Assembly (NCBI GenBank): GCA_029246415.1
Contig: JAQWNF010000029.1
Location: forward strand, 1-64,000
Origin: Glaciecola sp.
Lineage (GTDB): Bacteria; Pseudomonadota; Gammaproteobacteria; Enterobacterales; Alteromonadaceae
Direction: 5' to 3'
Length of the DNA: 64,000 nucleotides
Shown: one piece after another, positions 36,243 through 45,152 of the stretch
Layout of the letters: the number at the start of each line of letters is the position of its first letter
Numbering within the stretch: position 1 is the first letter of the stretch
Made by a program: the position numbers and the translations under genes
The notes under the pieces: model-generated
The model's database searches: none
What the model was told of the DNA's origin: nothing
Seen by the model: the letters and a program-made list of their open reading frames with translations, nothing else

Positions 36243-37403
36243 TTATTTTGAGCTTTTATACGTCGATAAAATACTAAATTTAGCATTCGTTGCGATTACA
36301 GTAAAACCACCAAAGCGTTTTTGCAACATATTGCCATAGGGCAAATGACGATTGCCAATGATCCTAAGTTCGCCGCCGTGGCGCAGTACAAATTTAGCAT
36401 CTTTGAACATTTGCCATGCGATATGATCGGTCACTGCGTTTTGTTGGTGAAATGGTGGGTTACAAAGAACGAGATCAACATGTGACACATCGACATTTTT
36501 CAGCCCATTAGCCACGATAAAATCACACTGAGATAACTGTTCAGGGAAGTTTTCTTGGACATTTCGTTTAGCACTGGCGACAGCCATGTAAGACTCATCG
36601 ACGAAGGTAACTCTAGCATTGGGTGCTTCAGCTAATACGCTACAGCCAATGACGCCATTACCACAACCTAAATCGACAACGTGTTCACCACCGACCGGCG
36701 GCAGATGTTGCATCAAAAAACGTGCACCAATATCTAAATGCAGACGCGAAAACACATTTGGAAGATGACTTAAGGTTAAATCCGGCTTGGTAATGTCCCA
36801 TGAATTCCATTCAATATGCTCTGGCGGGGTTAGCTCAGCATCATAAGTGCCAATGACTAAGCGAGATTTTTTAACGGCTAATGACGTATGACAAGGACCT
36901 ACAATTTGGTTGAATAATTGCTGTACATTTTTAGTGACTGCGGGGAGTTTTCCACCTGCAATAATGACGGTATCAGTATGCACACATTGGCGCAGTTGAT
37001 GTAACTGATATTCTAACAATGCTAGATTTTTTGGGAGCTGCATGAAAACCAAATCAAATTGGAAAGGTAATGCATCAGTGCTAGCGATAAATTCAACGCT
37101 ATCGACGTCTAATTCATTTTTAAATAGGTTATTACGGCAACCAAGTTGTGATACATGAGAATCACTAATGTGGACGGGATTAAATTGATGAAATGCGCAA
37201 GTCAACGCACCAAAATCGTCATTAAAGATTGCCACACGTTGCGCTTGGGTAATCGACTCAAGTAATGCCGCATGATTATTTTGCACATAGGATATGATAT
37301 ATTCGTCAGCAGCATCCCATGCTTGTAGTGATTTATGCTGGTGTTCTTCTGGATAGCGAACCAGTTGGTGTGCGCCTCGGGCATGGGTAAAATCAATGTT
37401 CAA
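36243..37403 (-). CDS. rlmG: 23S rRNA (guanine-1835-N2)-methyltransferase RlmG
   Basis: SAM-dependent methylase that modifies G1835 of 23S rRNA. It has the duplicated methyltransferase architecture of the RlmG/RsmC group: a degenerate N-terminal copy and an active C-terminal copy with VVDLGCGNGVIGC (SAM loop) and VLCNPPFHQQNAVTDHIAW (the NPPF catalytic motif). LQAWDAADEYIISYV is the family N-terminal signature. I place the start at TTG 37403 because GAGAA precedes it and the length then matches the family; a TTG at 37436 would overlap the divergent alkB-like gene. The cyclophilin gene follows. Confidence 0.93.
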   Translation of the reverse strand: MNIDFTHARGAHQLVRYPEEHQHKSLQAWDAADEYIISYVQNNHAALLESITQAQRVAIFNDDFGALTCAFHQFNPVHISDSHVSQLGCRNNLFKNELDVDSVEFIASTDALPFQFDLVFMQLPKNLALLEYQLHQLRQCVHTDTVIIAGGKLPAVTKNVQQLFNQIVGPCHTSLAVKKSRLVIGTYDAELTPPEHIEWNSWDITKPDLTLSHLPNVFSRLHLDIGARFLMQHLPPVGGEHVVDLGCGNGVIGCSVLAEAPNARVTFVDESYMAVASAKRNVQENFPEQLSQCDFIVANGLKNVDVSHVDLVLCNPPFHQQNAVTDHIAWQMFKDAKFVLRHGGELRIIGNRHLPYGNMLQKRFGGFTVIATNAKFSILSTYKSSK

Positions 37404-37430
37404 AATTTTCTCAATACGTAATAGGTTGTT

Positions 37431-38030
37431 ATGCAATTATTTGATACACCACAAATCGACATGCTTGATGCGGATGTACAATATTACCCTAACTGGCTAG
37501 GTATCAATGACGCGGATGTATTTTTTGCGCAACTGAAACAGAACCTGTCCTGGTCACAAGATTATATCAGAATTTATGGCCGTGACGTAAAAATCCCTCG
37601 CTTACAATGTTGGATGGGCGATCCTGACGCGACTTATACATACTCTGGGTTACTGATGACGCCGCTAGCGTGGGCAGAGCCGGTGCTCAAGATCAAAGCG
37701 TATTGCCAACAAGAAACCGGACACGCTTTTAATTCAGTGTTAGCTAATTGGTATCGAGATGGCCAAGATAGTATGGGGATGCACAGTGATGATGAACCTG
37801 AACTGGGCTCACAACCTGTGATTGCATCAGTTACCTTAGGCGAGCCACGCAAGTTTATATTCAAACATAAGCAATTAGGCACTAAACATGAAATCCCATT
37901 AGCGCATGGCAGCTTGCTTGTCATGCGAGGAGATACACAGCAGTATTGGCAACATGGGATCAATAAAACAAAGCGTGCGATTGATGATAGAATTAACCTG
38001 ACGTTTAGGCATATACGCTCAACAATATAA
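37431..38030 (+). CDS. AlkB-like 2-oxoglutarate/Fe(II) dioxygenase
   Basis: Oxidative demethylase family that reverses alkylation damage on DNA or RNA bases. The 199 residues show the iron site H-x-D in [12 protein letters not shown] and the distal His in YWQHGINKT, with the 2-oxoglutarate-binding Arg in [23 protein letters not shown] is typical of the AlkB2/AlkB3-like branch rather than the E. coli AlkB branch. It diverges from rlmG with the start codons only about 27 bp apart. bolA follows 14 bp downstream on the same strand, so co-transcription with bolA is likely. Confidence 0.9.
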   Translation: MQLFDTPQIDMLDADVQYYPNWLGINDADVFFAQLKQNLSWSQDYIRIYGRDVKIPRLQCWMGDPDATYTYSGLLMTPLAWAEPVLKIKAYCQQETGHAFNSVLANWYRDGQDSMGMHSDDEPELGSQPVIASVTLGEPRKFIFKHKQLGTKHEIPLAHGSLLVMRGDTQQYWQHGINKTKRAIDDRINLTFRHIRSTI

Positions 38031-38044
38031 AAAATAGGAATATT

Positions 38045-38356
38045 ATGACAATCCACCAACAGCTGATTGATAAACTTACCGCAGCATTTAACCCGCTGGC
38101 TTTATATGTTGAAAATGAAAGCCACATGCATAACGTTGCGCCTGGTTCAGAAAGTCATTTCAAAGTGACTATCGTGAGTGATGAATTTGATGGTAAGCGC
38201 TTAATCGCTTGTCACCGTATGGTAAACAATGTTTTAGAAGATGAGTTAGCGAATGATATTCACGCATTAGCCATTCATACTTATACGCCAGAGAAATGGG
38301 AGAGTGTAGATGTCATACCCACCTCGCCCAATTGTATGGGCGGGTCGGGTAAATAA
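38045..38356 (+). CDS. bolA: BolA family protein
   Basis: Small protein of 103 residues that works with monothiol glutaredoxin in Fe-S handling and, in E. coli, as a morphology and stress regulator controlled by RpoS. The BolA fold is seen in [20 protein letters not shown] and [20 protein letters not shown], with the conserved His residues and Cys62-His63 region, followed by [12 protein letters not shown]. Length and the N-terminal [15 protein letters not shown] fit BolA rather than IbaG. AGGAATATT precedes the ATG. The stop codon lies only 2 bp from that of rpoS, so the 3' ends of the two mRNAs probably overlap. Confidence 0.93.
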   Translation: MTIHQQLIDKLTAAFNPLALYVENESHMHNVAPGSESHFKVTIVSDEFDGKRLIACHRMVNNVLEDELANDIHALAIHTYTPEKWESVDVIPTSPNCMGGSGK

Positions 38357-38358
38357 GA

Positions 38359-39474
38359 CTAGTTTTCGATTTGTGTAAAAATTGCTTCTAGACTGAGGCC
38401 TTGATGACCTAGCATATCTTTTAGACGACGCAGTGCTTCTACTTGAATTTGACGCACTCGCTCTCGGGTTAAGCCAATTTCAGCACCTACATCTTCAAGC
38501 GTAGAGGGTTCATAGCCCATTAATCCAAAACGACGAGCAAGCACTTCTCTTTGTTTGGGATTGAGCTCTTGTAACCAGCGCACAATACTCGATTTGATAT
38601 CGTTATCTTGTACTTCTTCTTCTGGGCCAAAACTGTTTTCATCCGCAATTACATCAAGCATCGCTTTGCCATCACTATCAGGCCCTGCAGAAGTATCGAC
38701 AGATGTGATGCGTTCGTTCAAGCGCAGCATTTTAGTCACATCTTCGGTTGGAATATCCAGCGCTTCTGCGATTTCTTCAGCGGTAGGTTCATGGTCTAAT
38801 TCTTGTGATAATTTACGTGCGGTACGCAAATATACATTGAGTTCTTTGACTACATGGATAGGTAAGCGAATGGTACGCGTTTGATTCATGATCGCGCGTT
38901 CGATGGTCTGTCTGATCCACCAAGTAGCATAGGTTGAGAAGCGAAATCCACGTTCAGGATCAAATTTTTCAACCGCACGGATCAAGCCCAAATTTCCTTC
39001 TTCGATCAGGTCAAGCAGTGCTAAACCGCGGTTTTTATAGCGACGTGCTATTTTGACCACCAAGCGTAAGTTACTGACAATCATGCGCTCACGGGCACGT
39101 TCATCGCCTTTTAAGGCTTTGCGGGCATAGAGGACTTCTTCTTCGGCACTCAGTAAGGGGGAAAAGCCGATTTCACCTAAATATAATTGGGTTGCATCTA
39201 AGTTTTTTTGGACATCTTCAGCAACATTAAAATCATCGAATACGTCAGTTTCAGCTGTTGCTTCTTCTTCGTCTGGATATAAATCGTTGTTGTTTAATTC
39301 ATTAGATGAACTGTTATCAATTGCACTAATCGTGTTTTTATTGGCACGACGCTGTTGCGTGAGACCTTGCGTTTTAATCACATTGTCACGTGACGGCGCA
39401 TCGACTTTAGCATCATGATTGGATATGTGTGGGGCAGCATCGAGTGCTACGACTTCATCTTTTTTTTGACCCAT
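38359..39474 (-). CDS. rpoS: RNA polymerase sigma factor RpoS
   Basis: Stationary-phase and general-stress sigma factor. Region 1.2 begins with [20 protein letters not shown]. Region 2 has [20 protein letters not shown] and [18 protein letters not shown] with [14 protein letters not shown] for -10 recognition. Region 3 has [16 protein letters not shown]. Region 4 ends with [20 protein letters not shown] for -35 recognition. The 371 residues exceed E. coli RpoS by about 40, all in an acidic, low-complexity N-terminus (residues 1-85). nlpD is directly upstream, as usual; the main rpoS promoter in relatives lies inside nlpD. AGGAGAAG precedes the ATG. It is the last gene of a long minus-strand block. 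Confidence 0.97.
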   Translation of the reverse strand: MGQKKDEVVALDAAPHISNHDAKVDAPSRDNVIKTQGLTQQRRANKNTISAIDNSSSNELNNNDLYPDEEEATAETDVFDDFNVAEDVQKNLDATQLYLGEIGFSPLLSAEEEVLYARKALKGDERARERMIVSNLRLVVKIARRYKNRGLALLDLIEEGNLGLIRAVEKFDPERGFRFSTYATWWIRQTIERAIMNQTRTIRLPIHVVKELNVYLRTARKLSQELDHEPTAEEIAEALDIPTEDVTKMLRLNERITSVDTSAGPDSDGKAMLDVIADENSFGPEEEVQDNDIKSSIVRWLQELNPKQREVLARRFGLMGYEPSTLEDVGAEIGLTRERVRQIQVEALRRLKDMLGHQGLSLEAIFTQIEN

Positions 39475-39540
39475 TAGAACTTCTCCTGTCTAAAACGGAA
39501 CGGTTATACTTCTCCTCCTAACTTCTATATTTTTTTATTA

Positions 39541-40365
39541 TTATTGTTTGGGCAAATATTTCAGTGGATCAAGAGATTTCCCGTTGTAGCGGATCTCAAA
39601 TCTGAGTTTTGCACTATTAGTTCCCGAGTCACCCATTACGGCAATTGGCTGTCCAGCTTGGACAATATCCCGTTCTTGAACTAATATTTTATTATTATGT
39701 GCATACGCACTCAAAAAATGGTCCGTATGCTTAATGATAACCAGGTTTCCATAACCTCTAAGGGCGTTACCGCTATAAACGACTTTACCCTCGGCTGCTG
39801 AGACGACCGGTGTACCTATGGCATTTGCAATTTCTATGCCTTTGATACCCGCTTCAGCGGTTGAAAACGTACCAACAATAGTTCCTTTTGTCGGCCAAAC
39901 CCAACGTTTTACACGTTGAGGTAGTATAGATTCAGATACCTTTTTAGTCTCTGATTTATGTTTACTACGATACACCGACTTATTATTCTGTGCAACTGTC
40001 TTTCTGCTAGGAGGCTTCGCAGTTGTATCTTTTGTATCGGCTACAATGGGTGCTTGTTTAACGCTTTTCTTGACTAAATTAAGCTTCTGTCCTACTCCAA
40101 TAGCATATGGCTCTTTGAGGCCATTGTTTTGCGCTAACATTTGATAATCCAAACCATACAACCAAGCAATCCCATACAGGGTTTCACCTTCTTGCACTTG
40201 GTGTGTATCAGCATTATCCCAAGGACTGGTTTCTTGTACTTGAGTATTGATTTTTATCACCGGTGCAGGTGCAGTTCTGCCTGCACATCCAGTGACTAAA
40301 ATCAGACTACTAATGGCTGCCATAAGGCAACAAAAGCGACGCATTTTAAGAGATATTAACAACAT
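39541..40365 (-). CDS. nlpD: NlpD-like LysM/M23 lipoprotein, murein-hydrolase activator
   Basis: Outer-membrane lipoprotein of 274 residues that activates the amidase AmiC at the division septum. The signal peptide ends LVTGC (Cys27). A LysM domain covers about residues 55-98 (HQVQEGETLYGIAWLYGLDY). A Lys/Ser-rich linker leads to the M23 (LytM) domain at about 150-270. The zinc ligands of active M23 enzymes are replaced: the expected HxxxD region reads GIEIANAIGTP and the HxH region reads LRFEIRY. It is therefore a catalytically dead activator, as known for NlpD. ATG at 40344 is an alternative start. rpoS follows. Confidence 0.94.
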   Translation of the reverse strand: MLLISLKMRRFCCLMAAISSLILVTGCAGRTAPAPVIKINTQVQETSPWDNADTHQVQEGETLYGIAWLYGLDYQMLAQNNGLKEPYAIGVGQKLNLVKKSVKQAPIVADTKDTTAKPPSRKTVAQNNKSVYRSKHKSETKKVSESILPQRVKRWVWPTKGTIVGTFSTAEAGIKGIEIANAIGTPVVSAAEGKVVYSGNALRGYGNLVIIKHTDHFLSAYAHNNKILVQERDIVQAGQPIAVMGDSGTNSAKLRFEIRYNGKSLDPLKYLPKQ

Positions 40366-40375
40366 ACTATCGGTC

Positions 40376-40954
40376 TTATCTTACAAGTAAGTAAGCGATA
40401 ACGGCAAAAATAACGACTGCCCAACCCAATACTTCGACATATTGACGTAATTTAGCTTCCATTCGAGATCCACCCCAGTACATTAATGCCGAAACTAAGA
40501 AAAAACGACAACCGCGCCCAATAAATGACGCTATGATAAAAGGCACAAACAACATCCCTAAAACACCTGCACTAATAGTGAAAACTTTATACGGAATAGG
40601 AGAGAAGCCTGCGATAAATACCACCCACACGCCGTATGCTTCAAACCATGTCGTTGCTATTGCTAGTTTATTTTCATAACCCATACTAGCAATAATCGGC
40701 GCGATTAATGAATCAAATGCTAAGTACCCTAAGAGGTAGCCAGCCATGCCTCCAAGTACCGATGCTAGGGTACAGATAAATGCATACCACCACGCTTTTT
40801 CTGGTTTGGCTAGCGCCATGGGTGCAAGCATGACATCTGGTGGGATCGGAAAAATCACCGATTCAGAAAAACTCAATCCCGCTAAATATTTTTCTGCGTG
40901 AGGGTGTTTAGCCCAATGTAGACAGGTGTCGTATAAATAAGTAAATAATTTCAC
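40376..40954 (-). CDS. YqaA-type DedA/SNARE-associated family membrane protein
   Basis: Inner-membrane protein of 192 residues with about five hydrophobic segments. The DedA-like core shows FSESVIFPIPPDVMLAPMAL and, after the middle, GFSPIPYKVFTISAGVLGM, matching the YqaA branch, with RGCRFFLVSALMYWGG near the C-terminus. DedA-type proteins help lipid flipping and proton-motive-force maintenance; the role of this branch is not settled. Its start overlaps the pcm stop codon (ATGA) and nlpD follows 10 bp later, so it is embedded in the surE-pcm-nlpD-rpoS operon. This insertion is also seen in other marine gammaproteobacteria (family knowledge). Confidence 0.88.
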   Translation of the reverse strand: MKLFTYLYDTCLHWAKHPHAEKYLAGLSFSESVIFPIPPDVMLAPMALAKPEKAWWYAFICTLASVLGGMAGYLLGYLAFDSLIAPIIASMGYENKLAIATTWFEAYGVWVVFIAGFSPIPYKVFTISAGVLGMLFVPFIIASFIGRGCRFFLVSALMYWGGSRMEAKLRQYVEVLGWAVVIFAVIAYLLVR

Positions 40955-41592
40955 AGAAGATCTCCAGGAACAAGTGGTACAAATTTCACTGTTTCAATAA
41001 TTTGATGGGTAAAGGTATCACCGTCACGTTGATACAAATATAACTGTTGTTCGGTTTCGCCAACGGGAATTAACAAACAGCCTCGGTCTGACAGCTGTGT
41101 GAGCAGTTTTTCGGGAAGTGTAGCAGCCGCAGCGGTAACAATAATGCCGTCAAATGGACCTTTAGCTGACCAACCCTGCCATCCATCGCCATGTTTCAGT
41201 GAAAAGTTGTAACAATCAAGATGTTGCAAGCGTCGCCTAGCTTGAAATTGCAGTGCTTTAATGCGTTCGATACTAAACACATGAGTAAATAATTGCGTCA
41301 GCACTGCGGTTTGAAAACCCGAGCCAGTTCCTATTTCAAGGATTTGAGGTGCTTCTATGTCCTGATTGAGCATGTGTTGGCGTAAAATCGCGCTCATTCG
41401 GGCTACAGTATAAGGTTGTGATAATGTTTGCCCTTGACCAATGGGTAAGGCATTGTTTTCAAATGCTTTATGCGATAGTGTCGGAGGCAAAAATAACGTG
41501 CGGTCAATATTGCCCATCACATTTAATACCTGCTCATCGTCGACCCCTAACTCGCGGATACTATCGATTAGTTGTACTGCTTTTCTTAACAT
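40951..41592 (-). CDS. pcm: Protein-L-isoaspartate O-methyltransferase
   Basis: Methylates isoaspartyl residues of aged proteins using SAM and starts their repair. The start is set at ATG 41592, giving MLRKAVQLIDSIRELGVDDE, which lines up with the usual N-terminus and leaves a 16-bp gap after surE; upstream in-frame codons at 41631 and 41634 would overlap surE. Family motifs are NALPIGQGQTLSQPYTVARM, the SAM loop ILEIGTGSGFQTAVL, HGDGWQGW and FDGIIVTAAAATLP, ending FVPLVPGDL. About 213 residues, normal length. It is coupled to the yqaA-like gene by a 4-bp overlap. Confidence 0.95.
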   Translation of the reverse strand: MLRKAVQLIDSIRELGVDDEQVLNVMGNIDRTLFLPPTLSHKAFENNALPIGQGQTLSQPYTVARMSAILRQHMLNQDIEAPQILEIGTGSGFQTAVLTQLFTHVFSIERIKALQFQARRRLQHLDCYNFSLKHGDGWQGWSAKGPFDGIIVTAAAATLPEKLLTQLSDRGCLLIPVGETEQQLYLYQRDGDTFTHQIIETVKFVPLVPGDLL

Positions 41593-41608
41593 CGGTATGC
41601 TACCTAAA

Positions 41609-42367
41609 TTACGTCTTGGGCTGAGTGGCATCAAGCCATTGTGTTAATGTATTCAATCCTTGATGGTCAGTCATATCGATACTGATCGGTGTGATTGATA
41701 CTTGGCGTTGGTTTAACGCATAAAAATCCGTCCCTGCACCGGCATCTTGTTCTGGACCTAAACGTCCATACCAAAAAATATCACGTCCAAACGGATCTTG
41801 GGTTTTAACCATGTTTTCGGCTTTATGTCGCGAACCTAATCGAGTAATTGCCCAGCCATTAAGTTCGTCATAGGCGACATTGGGTATGTTGATATTTAAA
41901 ATTTGGTGAGCATTGAGGGGCAGTGATGATAACTTATCGAGTAATGCTAATAGCACTTTACCAGCCGTTTCAAACTGCCAATCTTCATGACCATCCATTG
42001 ACACTGCAAGTGCTGGAAAACCTAAATGCCGTCCTTCAGTTGCCGCTGCCACTGTACCCGAATAAATCACATCATCACCTAAATTAGGACCATGATTGAT
42101 TCCCGAAATAACAATATCAGGTTGAGGAAATTGATGCGTATTGACGCCTAATTGTACACAATCAGAGGGGGTACCATTGACCGAGTAAAACCCATTTTCA
42201 AGTTGCGTTAAGCGTAATGGTTGGTGCAAAGACAACGCGTTACTAGCACCTGAACAATTACGGTCTGGTGCTATCACTGTCACATTATGGCGGGTCGACA
42301 AAGCTTGGTATAACACCTGTATACCTGCGGCAAATGCACTGTCGTCGTTACTGAGTAATATATTCAC
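41609..42367 (-). CDS. surE: 5'/3'-nucleotidase SurE
   Basis: Stationary-phase survival phosphatase that hydrolyses nucleoside monophosphates and short polyphosphate. The N-terminal MNILLSNDDSAFAAGIQVLY carries the Asp-Asp metal pair. NCSGASNALSLHQPLRL, INHGPNLGDDVIYSGTVAAA and the GFPALAVS loop supply the other site residues. The 252 residues are full length. The start is GTG with AAGGACC upstream. It lies between truD and pcm in the conserved order. A 99-bp spacer separates it from truD, so it may also have its own promoter. Confidence 0.96.
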   Translation of the reverse strand: MNILLSNDDSAFAAGIQVLYQALSTRHNVTVIAPDRNCSGASNALSLHQPLRLTQLENGFYSVNGTPSDCVQLGVNTHQFPQPDIVISGINHGPNLGDDVIYSGTVAAATEGRHLGFPALAVSMDGHEDWQFETAGKVLLALLDKLSSLPLNAHQILNINIPNVAYDELNGWAITRLGSRHKAENMVKTQDPFGRDIFWYGRLGPEQDAGAGTDFYALNQRQVSITPISIDMTDHQGLNTLTQWLDATQPKT

Positions 42368-42466
42368 AATGGTCCTTGTATAGAGTTTACGCGTCCAACC
42401 AGATAATAATATGTCCGATATGTTATGTATGTTTCATGTATACCCTGCGTGTGCCTTATGTATGCT

Positions 42467-43564
42467 TTATGTATGAGTTATGCAGCATTCGCGCAAGACG
42501 GATGTTGCAAAACAGCCAACGGGTAACGTAAAACTGATAGTTAATGTCGTATCATCGATGATCTGTGTGGTGATGTCTTGTGGTAACAAATGCAGTGCTC
42601 GACGTTCTTGTTTAAGACCGAGCAAGGCTAATGATTCACAGATTTGCGGATACGATATGGCTAATTGCGATTCCAATGCCAACGCAACATCTTGCGCAGC
42701 TAAAGTACCTTGACCCCATAGCGGTGCAGACAAGTCGACATCATGTTCGTTAAAGCGTTGTTGCAATGATGCTAATTCATCATGCTGTGCAATAAAATAA
42801 CTATTGCTACCGGTCAGCATCACGACATCTCCGGCTAGAATGGTTTGTTCAGTGCCAGATTGGATACGTTGTGACACACAGACGTTAAATAACCAGCTGC
42901 GTAACGCCGATATTGCTACTGAGCGTTTGTTACGGTTTTTTATCTTTCCACCAGTAAATAACTGCTCGGCAAGGATTAAATTGCCACCGACTTTGGTTTG
43001 TTGCTGTTGTTGTTCATCTAAAAAACGGACTTCACCAAAGCGCTGTTGACCATAATAATTAGGTACACCAGTTTTTTCTATCGCTGCTAATTTATCTATA
43101 ATTGCTTGAATATCACTGACTTCTCGCAACTTGATGATAAATTGATTGTGTTTTAACACTCCGGTACGAAGTTTTTTATCGTGACGCGTGACTTGCAAGA
43201 TCTTAACGCCACCTAGCGTAAACTCATCCCAAGCAAACGCTTTTTTGCCGGGACAGTGAATACCAAACCATTGTGTCGATGTGGAAAACTTATCTTTGCG
43301 CCCTGCATAGGTAACATTTCTCAAAGGCAACTGCGTGAAACTGGCAAATTGTTCAGCAACATACGCGGTATTTAATCCGGTTTTCTCCACTTGCACAAAA
43401 ATATGCTCTCCTGCACCAGTGGGCGTAAATCCTAAGACTTCATTGACTTTAAAATCACTTAATTCACGTTTAAATGCTGCCGTCGCCGTTGGCAGTGTGT
43501 ATTGATAAGCAAAGTTGAGATCGGGGTACGAGGGAAAGCTTAGGCTATCTTTTAGGAGGCTCAT
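42467..43564 (-). CDS. truD: tRNA pseudouridine(13) synthase TruD
   Basis: Makes pseudouridine 13 in tRNA-Glu. The catalytic Asp91 sits in YAGRKDKFSTSTQWFGI. FKRELSDFKVNEVLGF, HIFVQVEKTGLNTAYVAEQF, GVPNYYGQQRFG and the C-terminal half follow the TruD family, including the TRUD insertion domain. The 365 residues are close to the usual length. The start overlaps the ispF stop codon by one base. The spacer between truD and surE contains several short TTATGTATG-like repeats of unknown meaning. Confidence 0.95.
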   Translation of the reverse strand: MSLLKDSLSFPSYPDLNFAYQYTLPTATAAFKRELSDFKVNEVLGFTPTGAGEHIFVQVEKTGLNTAYVAEQFASFTQLPLRNVTYAGRKDKFSTSTQWFGIHCPGKKAFAWDEFTLGGVKILQVTRHDKKLRTGVLKHNQFIIKLREVSDIQAIIDKLAAIEKTGVPNYYGQQRFGEVRFLDEQQQQQTKVGGNLILAEQLFTGGKIKNRNKRSVAISALRSWLFNVCVSQRIQSGTEQTILAGDVVMLTGSNSYFIAQHDELASLQQRFNEHDVDLSAPLWGQGTLAAQDVALALESQLAISYPQICESLALLGLKQERRALHLLPQDITTQIIDDTTLTISFTLPVGCFATSVLRECCITHT

Positions 43565-44058
43565 TATTGGAATATATCCGTTGTTTTTTGCACTATCACA
43601 ACCGCATGGGTTGCTATGCCTTCTTTTCGACCTGTATAACCAAGGCGTTCGGTTGTTGTCGCTTTAACATTAATATTGTCAATAGACGTACTAAGCACAT
43701 CTGCAATATGTGCGCGCATATTATCAATGTGCGGTGCCATTTTTGGAGCTTGGGCCACAATCGTAATATCGGCATTGCCAATGCTATAACCTTTTTGCTT
43801 TACCAAGGTGTAAACATGCAGCAATAATGCAGAGCTATCAGCGCCTTTGAATGCTGGATCGGTATCGGGAAAATGTTTACCTATATCGCCTAACGCGACT
43901 GCACCTAGTAAGGCATCACATAATGCATGCAGCACGACATCGCCATCTGAATGGGCAATCAGTCCGCAATCATAAGGAATCGTTTGACCCGCTAAAATAA
44001 GTGGGTCGGTGCCACCAAACTTATGCACATCAAACCCATGACCTATTCGAATATTCAT
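43564..44058 (-). CDS. ispF: 2-C-methyl-D-erythritol 2,4-cyclodiphosphate synthase
   Basis: Fifth step of the MEP isoprenoid pathway; a zinc-dependent trimeric lyase. The metal site is visible in [12 protein letters not shown] (Asp and His) and [20 protein letters not shown] (third His), with [20 protein letters not shown] as the flexible substrate loop and [18 protein letters not shown] near the C-terminus. The 164 residues are normal. It overlaps both ispD (4 bp) and truD (1 bp), a compact arrangement that couples the two isoprenoid enzymes with truD. Confidence 0.97.
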   Translation of the reverse strand: MNIRIGHGFDVHKFGGTDPLILAGQTIPYDCGLIAHSDGDVVLHALCDALLGAVALGDIGKHFPDTDPAFKGADSSALLLHVYTLVKQKGYSIGNADITIVAQAPKMAPHIDNMRAHIADVLSTSIDNINVKATTTERLGYTGRKEGIATHAVVIVQKTTDIFQ

Positions 44059-44780
44059 GACAATCGACCTTGTTGGGTTAAATAAAATTCTGCCAAAGCG
44101 AGATCCTCGGGCATTGTTATCTTAATATTGCTGGCATGCCCTTGCACGAGTTTAACGTGATAACCGGCATGTTCCATCGCGGAGGCTTCATCCGTGATTG
44201 TCAGGTTTTGTTGTTGTGCTCGCTCGATAGCATCCTGTAACACTTGAGAGTTAAATAACTGAGGAGTTAACGCATGCCATAACGTTTCACGATCTACGGT
44301 TGTGCCAATAGTGTGTGAGCCAAGTTCTGTTTGTTTCATCGTATCAATCGCGGGTTTAGCTAAAATTGCGCCATCAACAGTTGCGCCATTAACCGATAGT
44401 TCATCAATAGTGGCTAAGAGCTTATTGATGTCCTCATGAGTCAGACAAGGTCTAGCTGCATCATGCACCATTACCCATTGATTTTCACCTAAAGTTGCTA
44501 ACCCATTTAAGACTGAATCTACTCGCTCCGCACCACCGTTTACACAAGATATTTTGGGATGGTTTGCAATAGATAGTTGGGGAAATTGTTGATCTTGTGG
44601 ATGTAATGCAACAATAACTGAAGCGATACGAGGGTGGTTAACTAACAATTCCAAAGTATGGGCTATGACGGTTTTCTGCCCAAGCGTTAAATATTGTTTG
44701 GCGGTAGCTGCAGCCATACGAGAACCAATGCCTGCTGCTGGCACGATAACGGTAATAGGAGAAACATCGTTTGTTAACAT
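44055..44780 (-). CDS. ispD: 2-C-methyl-D-erythritol 4-phosphate cytidylyltransferase
   Basis: Third step of the MEP pathway: joins CTP and methylerythritol phosphate. The nucleotide loop [20 protein letters not shown] is at the N-terminus, with [20 protein letters not shown] for metal binding and [35 protein letters not shown] and [20 protein letters not shown] later. The 241 residues are normal. It follows ftsB and overlaps ispF. With ispB at 60 kb, the window covers both precursor synthesis and long-chain prenyl formation. Confidence 0.97.
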   Translation of the reverse strand: MLTNDVSPITVIVPAAGIGSRMAAATAKQYLTLGQKTVIAHTLELLVNHPRIASVIVALHPQDQQFPQLSIANHPKISCVNGGAERVDSVLNGLATLGENQWVMVHDAARPCLTHEDINKLLATIDELSVNGATVDGAILAKPAIDTMKQTELGSHTIGTTVDRETLWHALTPQLFNSQVLQDAIERAQQQNLTITDEASAMEHAGYHVKLVQGHASNIKITMPEDLALAEFYLTQQGRLS

Positions 44781-44810
44781 AGTCTTAGCATAGTTTTAGT
44801 ATGGTTATAA

Positions 44811-45101
44811 TTAATCAGTCGTCTTGGGGATAATCCGATAAAACGTTTCGCCTTCTTTAATTAACCCTAACTCATTTCGCGCACGTTCTTCGATTGCGTC
44901 TAAGCCTATTTTGAGATCATTTATGTCTGCTGCGAGGAGTTTATTTCGTTGTAGCAAGTTGGCATTTTGTTTTTGTCTTTGCTCAACTTCTTGTTGTAAT
45001 GCTAAGTAATCAGGAATACTGCGTTTGCCAAACCATAAGCGATATTGCAACGCAAAAAGTAGTGATACTAATATCACTAAAATAATTTTATTTTGCCACA
45101 C
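44811..45101 (-). CDS. ftsB: Cell division protein FtsB
   Basis: Bitopic divisome protein that forms the FtsQLB complex. One membrane helix ([20 protein letters not shown]) is followed by a leucine-zipper coiled coil (about residues 30-75) and the conserved [21 protein letters not shown] choose GTG 45101, which has GGGGGGA 5 bases upstream and the length typical of FtsB; ATG 45119 would add six residues. The enolase gene usually found upstream of ftsB is absent; a TIGR03545-type gene lies there instead. It is the first cell-division gene of the ftsB-ispD-ispF-truD-surE-pcm-nlpD-rpoS block. Confidence 0.93.
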   Translation of the reverse strand: MWQNKIILVILVSLLFALQYRLWFGKRSIPDYLALQQEVEQRQKQNANLLQRNKLLAADINDLKIGLDAIEERARNELGLIKEGETFYRIIPKTTD

Positions 45102-45152
45102 AACAATCCCCCCATTCATGCGAGGTATTGTAAAGGGTTTAGCAGCATTTTC

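Noticed and set aside
39541-40365. Active M23 endopeptidase
   Set aside because: The zinc ligands are replaced, and NlpD is known as a non-catalytic amidase activator.
42423-42476. Three short TTATGTATG-like repeats between surE and truD
   Set aside because: Short, AT-rich and irregularly spaced. Partly truD coding sequence, and no known site type fits.
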